Shown here in pieces: positions 6,450 through 8,132 of a stretch of DNA of 8,132 nucleotides. How positions within the stretch are numbered: the first letter of the stretch is position 1; every line of letters begins with the position of its first letter. A program made the translations under genes and the position numbers. The notes beneath the pieces were generated by a model that searched no databases, was not told where the DNA came from, and saw only the letters and a program-made list of their open reading frames with translations. The stretch is from Bacteroidota bacterium (GTDB lineage: Bacteria; Bacteroidota; Ignavibacteria; Tepidaquicellales; Tepidaquicellaceae), in the NCBI GenBank assembly GCA_023429265.1, contig JAEYVS010000021.1, forward strand, positions 1 to 8,132, given 5' to 3'.

Positions 6450-6869
6450 TTATCTGCAAAATCTGATATACAGCTTATCTATCACTGTCTCGGGCTTTAT
6501 GGCTTTGTTCTTTTCCTGGTAATCAATTTCTTTTTTACTGTCATCTTTATACGTCACCTCGATATCTGTCATCGTGTACTTGTTTTTCCCGCAAAAAAGT
6601 AAAAGTGAATTTATTGAAGATTTCATTTCCTTCCCATCCTCATCCTTTATCTTTTTAGTATAAATCGTCTTTACCCATAAGAATGTCGTATCTCCCGTTT
6701 GGGTCACGGAAAGTGAGTCAAAATAATACTCCTCAGTTGAATTCTTCTCTACCAGGACCCATCTGTCATCTCCTGTCTGGGCGTTACTTTCAGCAGTAAT
6801 TCCTGCAAAGAGCAATACAGCCACAAATAGCTGAGCAAACAATAGTTTAAATTTAGTCGTCATAAGCAT
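6450..6869 (-). CDS. Small secreted protein, surface-adhesin protein E-like
   Basis: A 139-residue exported protein. The signal peptide covers about residues 1-30 (hydrophobic LLFAQLFVAVLLFAG, cleavage after SNA, before Q31). The mature part has a conserved-looking pattern, DRWVLVEKNSTEEYYFDSLSV (35-55), then a beta strand with W65, a Ser-rich strand leading to C93, and C138 next to the C terminus. This resembles the adhesin-E/protein E fold, in which two Cys form a disulfide; such domains are common as anonymous secreted proteins in many Gram-negatives, so adhesion should not be assumed. A second in-frame Met at residue 3 is an equally good start, since neither has a Shine-Dalgarno. It lies 41 bp after recX and 25 bp before the DUF4920 gene, all on one strand, so a short operon is possible. 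Confidence 0.75.
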   Translation of the reverse strand: MLMTTKFKLLFAQLFVAVLLFAGITAESNAQTGDDRWVLVEKNSTEEYYFDSLSVTQTGDTTFLWVKTIYTKKIKDEDGKEMKSSINSLLLFCGKNKYTMTDIEVTYKDDSKKEIDYQEKNKAIKPETVIDKLYIRFCR

Positions 6870-6910
6870 TCGTAATATTAAAAATATTTTAATTAAGTCT
6901 TAAAAGCAAT

Positions 6911-7534
6911 TTACTTACAATGCTTATTGACTATTTGTTCCACAATATCAAATTCAAATCCCCGCCCCGCTAAATACTTAAAACACTTATTCTTCTTATC
7001 AAATTCATCTTTATACCTCAATTTTTTGATATATTTCTCTATCAGTTCATCTGCCTTTTCCAGCTCCATCTCCGGAGTATAGTTTTCCGTGACAGCCTTC
7101 TGTATCGTCTCCTTTTCTATTCCGCTCTGAAACAGCTTCCGCTCCACCATCCTGCGCCCGATGGGTTTTCTCTGCACTTTACTCTCGATAAAATGCTTCG
7201 CGAATTCCTCGTCATTAATATATTTTAAGTCCTCCAGCCACTTGATCACCTTCTCGGTTACCTTCACAGATATTTTCTTCGTCTTGAGCTTCCTTTCAAT
7301 TTCCTTTCTGCTCCGCTGCCTGTACGCCAGGTAATTATATGCCACCCTCTTTCCGTAGTTATAATCATCATACTCCTTCATCTCACGTATTTTCCTGTCA
7401 TCCAGCGTGTCCCCCTTTCGCAGACCATACTTCAGTATCGTATCATCGAATAGAGCGAACATATATTCCCCGTCCACAAAAAAATTGTAGCGGTTCTTAT
7501 CCCTCTTCTGCTGCTCTATGCCCGTGATTTTCAT
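6911..7534 (-). CDS. recX: Recombination regulatory protein RecX
   Basis: RecX binds RecA filaments and modulates, usually inhibits, strand exchange and the SOS response. The 207-residue basic protein shows the RecX arrangement of tandem three-helix repeats. The most telling segments are AYNYLAYRQRSRKEIERKL (about 65-83), VIKWLEDLKYINDEEFAKHFIESK, RKPIGRRMVERKLFQSGI, and the C-terminal KCFKYLAGRGFEFDIVEQIV. An N-terminal segment of about 60 residues (YNFFVDGEYMFALFDDTILKYGLRKGD) matches longer RecX proteins of Gram-positive and FCB bacteria. It follows recA on the same strand across a 104-bp spacer with a terminator and a palindrome; the palindrome lies 6 bp before the ATG and could affect translation. 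No Shine-Dalgarno is seen. The C-terminal end is NKHCK. Confidence 0.95.
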   Translation of the reverse strand: MKITGIEQQKRDKNRYNFFVDGEYMFALFDDTILKYGLRKGDTLDDRKIREMKEYDDYNYGKRVAYNYLAYRQRSRKEIERKLKTKKISVKVTEKVIKWLEDLKYINDEEFAKHFIESKVQRKPIGRRMVERKLFQSGIEKETIQKAVTENYTPEMELEKADELIEKYIKKLRYKDEFDKKNKCFKYLAGRGFEFDIVEQIVNKHCK

Positions 7535-7540
7535 TTTGTC

Positions 7541-7561
7541 ATTCTGAACTTGTTTCAGAAT
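7541..7561. repeat. Palindromic repeat with GAACTTGTTTC core in the recX leader
   Basis: ATTCTGAA (7541-7548) and TTCAGAAT (7554-7561) form perfect 8-bp arms around CTTGT. The sequence belongs to a type of short intergenic palindrome frequent in Bacteroidota-related genomes (general knowledge, not searched). Repeat copy A at 5642-5707 contains a related core, CCCGAACTTGTTTCGGG. Its position 6 bp upstream of the recX ATG on the minus strand means the hairpin would lie in the 5' leader and could hide the ribosome site. Confidence 0.7.
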
Positions 7562-7576
7562 CTCCTTCTTATAAAC

Positions 7577-7611
7577 AAAAAAACTGCTAACCTATGCAGG
7601 ACTAACAGTTT
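7577..7611 (-). terminator. Intrinsic terminator between recA and recX
   Basis: On the minus strand, 12-nt arms 7600-7611 and 7581-7592 pair with a few G-U wobbles (left arm begins AAACTGTTAG, right arm ends TTAGCAGTTT) around a 7-nt loop. A run of seven T (7583-7577) follows. It lies 27 bp after the recA stop, so it should end most recA transcripts, with recX expressed by read-through or from its own promoter. The same arrangement is known for E. coli recA-recX. Confidence 0.82.
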
Positions 7612-7638
7612 CATTGTTGTATTATTTTAGATATTACC

Positions 7639-8132
7639 TCAACTTACTTCCGCTTTTTCTTTTACTTTACTTTTTTTTTCACCGTCAGCATTCTCTTCCT
7701 TCTGAACACCGTTAGCGCTCGCCTCAGGTAATATTCCCAGTGACTCTCTCACCTTCATCAATATCTTCTCATACAGCTCCGGTGTCTCTTCCAGAAGCTT
7801 CTTCAGAGCATCTCTGCCCTGCACTCTGTAATCCTCATATGTAAACCATGCACCGCCCTTCTTAATAATATCCTTCGTCACCGCCAGGTCTATCAGATCA
7901 CCCGACTTGGAGATACCCTCATTATACATTATGTCAAATTCTACTTCCCTGAATGGAGGAGCAACTTTATTCTTTACTACTTTTATTCTTGTCCTGTTGC
8001 CTATTGTTTCTGTACCGTCTTTGATCTGACCAATTCTTCTGATATCCATTCTGATCGAGGCATAGAATTTCAGGGCTTTACCGCCTGTCGTAGTTTCCGG
8101 GCTACCGAACATTACACCGATCTTATCCCTTA
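7639..8132 (-). CDS. recA: RecA recombinase, C-terminal part (5' end outside window)
   Basis: The main DNA strand-exchange protein and SOS co-protease. Only the last 163 residues are in the window; the frame is open to the edge (RDKIGV before the first visible Met), so that internal Met at 8112 is not the start. MFGSPETTTGGKALKFYASIRMDIRRIG is the loop L2 region and following strand of RecA, matching E. coli from about residue 202 onward. It is followed by the conserved VKVVKNKVAPPFREVEFDIMYNEGIS and the C-terminal domain with GAWFTYED and RVQGRDALKKLLEETPE. The C-terminal tail (about the last 30 residues) is Lys/Glu-rich and low in complexity, in place of the mostly acidic tail of E. coli RecA. 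It ends with TGA at 7639-7641, just before the terminator at 7577-7611. The identification is secure; the missing half carries the Walker A site. Confidence 0.97.
   Translation of the reverse strand, partial: RDKIGVMFGSPETTTGGKALKFYASIRMDIRRIGQIKDGTETIGNRTRIKVVKNKVAPPFREVEFDIMYNEGISKSGDLIDLAVTKDIIKKGGAWFTYEDYRVQGRDALKKLLEETPELYEKILMKVRESLGILPEASANGVQKEENADGEKKSKVKEKAEVS

Noticed and set aside
7639..8112. A complete 157-residue protein starting at the Met at 8112
   Set aside because: The frame stays open to the window edge and matches RecA upstream of that Met (RDKIGV), so this is the internal Met of a truncated recA.

Overview
The window looks like ordinary chromosome from a bacterium of the Bacteroidota/Chlorobiota (FCB) branch, possibly an Ignavibacteria-like lineage. 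The reasons are moderate-to-low GC, coding sequences mostly without Shine-Dalgarno sites, a DUF4920-type secreted protein (a family known mainly from Bacteroidota), and short palindromes with a GAACTTGTTTC core of the kind common in that group. The taxonomic call is inference from style, not from a marker alignment.

Layout. The plus strand carries one large gene (48-3770), a 1240-residue multidomain iron-sulfur flavoprotein. It has a GltD-like FAD/NAD(P)H oxidoreductase core and a C-terminal module like the DHOD electron-transfer subunit PyrK. Everything else is on the minus strand. Reading in the direction of transcription from the right edge: recA (C-terminal half only, cut by the window), an intrinsic terminator, a palindromic repeat, recX, then two small secreted proteins (an adhesin-E-like protein and a DUF4920 protein). 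Next comes a 462-bp gene-poor stretch with two copies of a 66-bp structured repeat, tRNA-Pro(UGG), another palindrome and a strong terminator-like hairpin. After that come pyrD (class 2 dihydroorotate dehydrogenase) and a rhomboid protease. The rhomboid gene converges on the flavoprotein gene and overlaps it by 16 bp.

How the genes work together. recA and recX are a classic recombinase-modulator pair, with a terminator between them that probably lowers recX expression. The two secreted proteins may form a small unit downstream of recX. pyrD and the rhomboid gene are tightly coupled: the TAA of pyrD is followed immediately and in frame by the GTG start of the rhomboid. PyrD is the quinone-dependent class, so the PyrK-like domain across the convergent junction is probably not its partner.

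The most unusual things are: (1) the pair of repeats just upstream of tRNA-Pro, which share two separate blocks with the 5' half of that tRNA but carry a palindromic insert in the position of the D-arm; (2) the domain architecture of the 1240-residue flavoprotein, including a roughly 290-residue N-terminal region I do not recognise; (3) a terminator hairpin so close to the pyrD start codon that it may act as an attenuator. I saw no CRISPR array, transposase, prophage or defence system.
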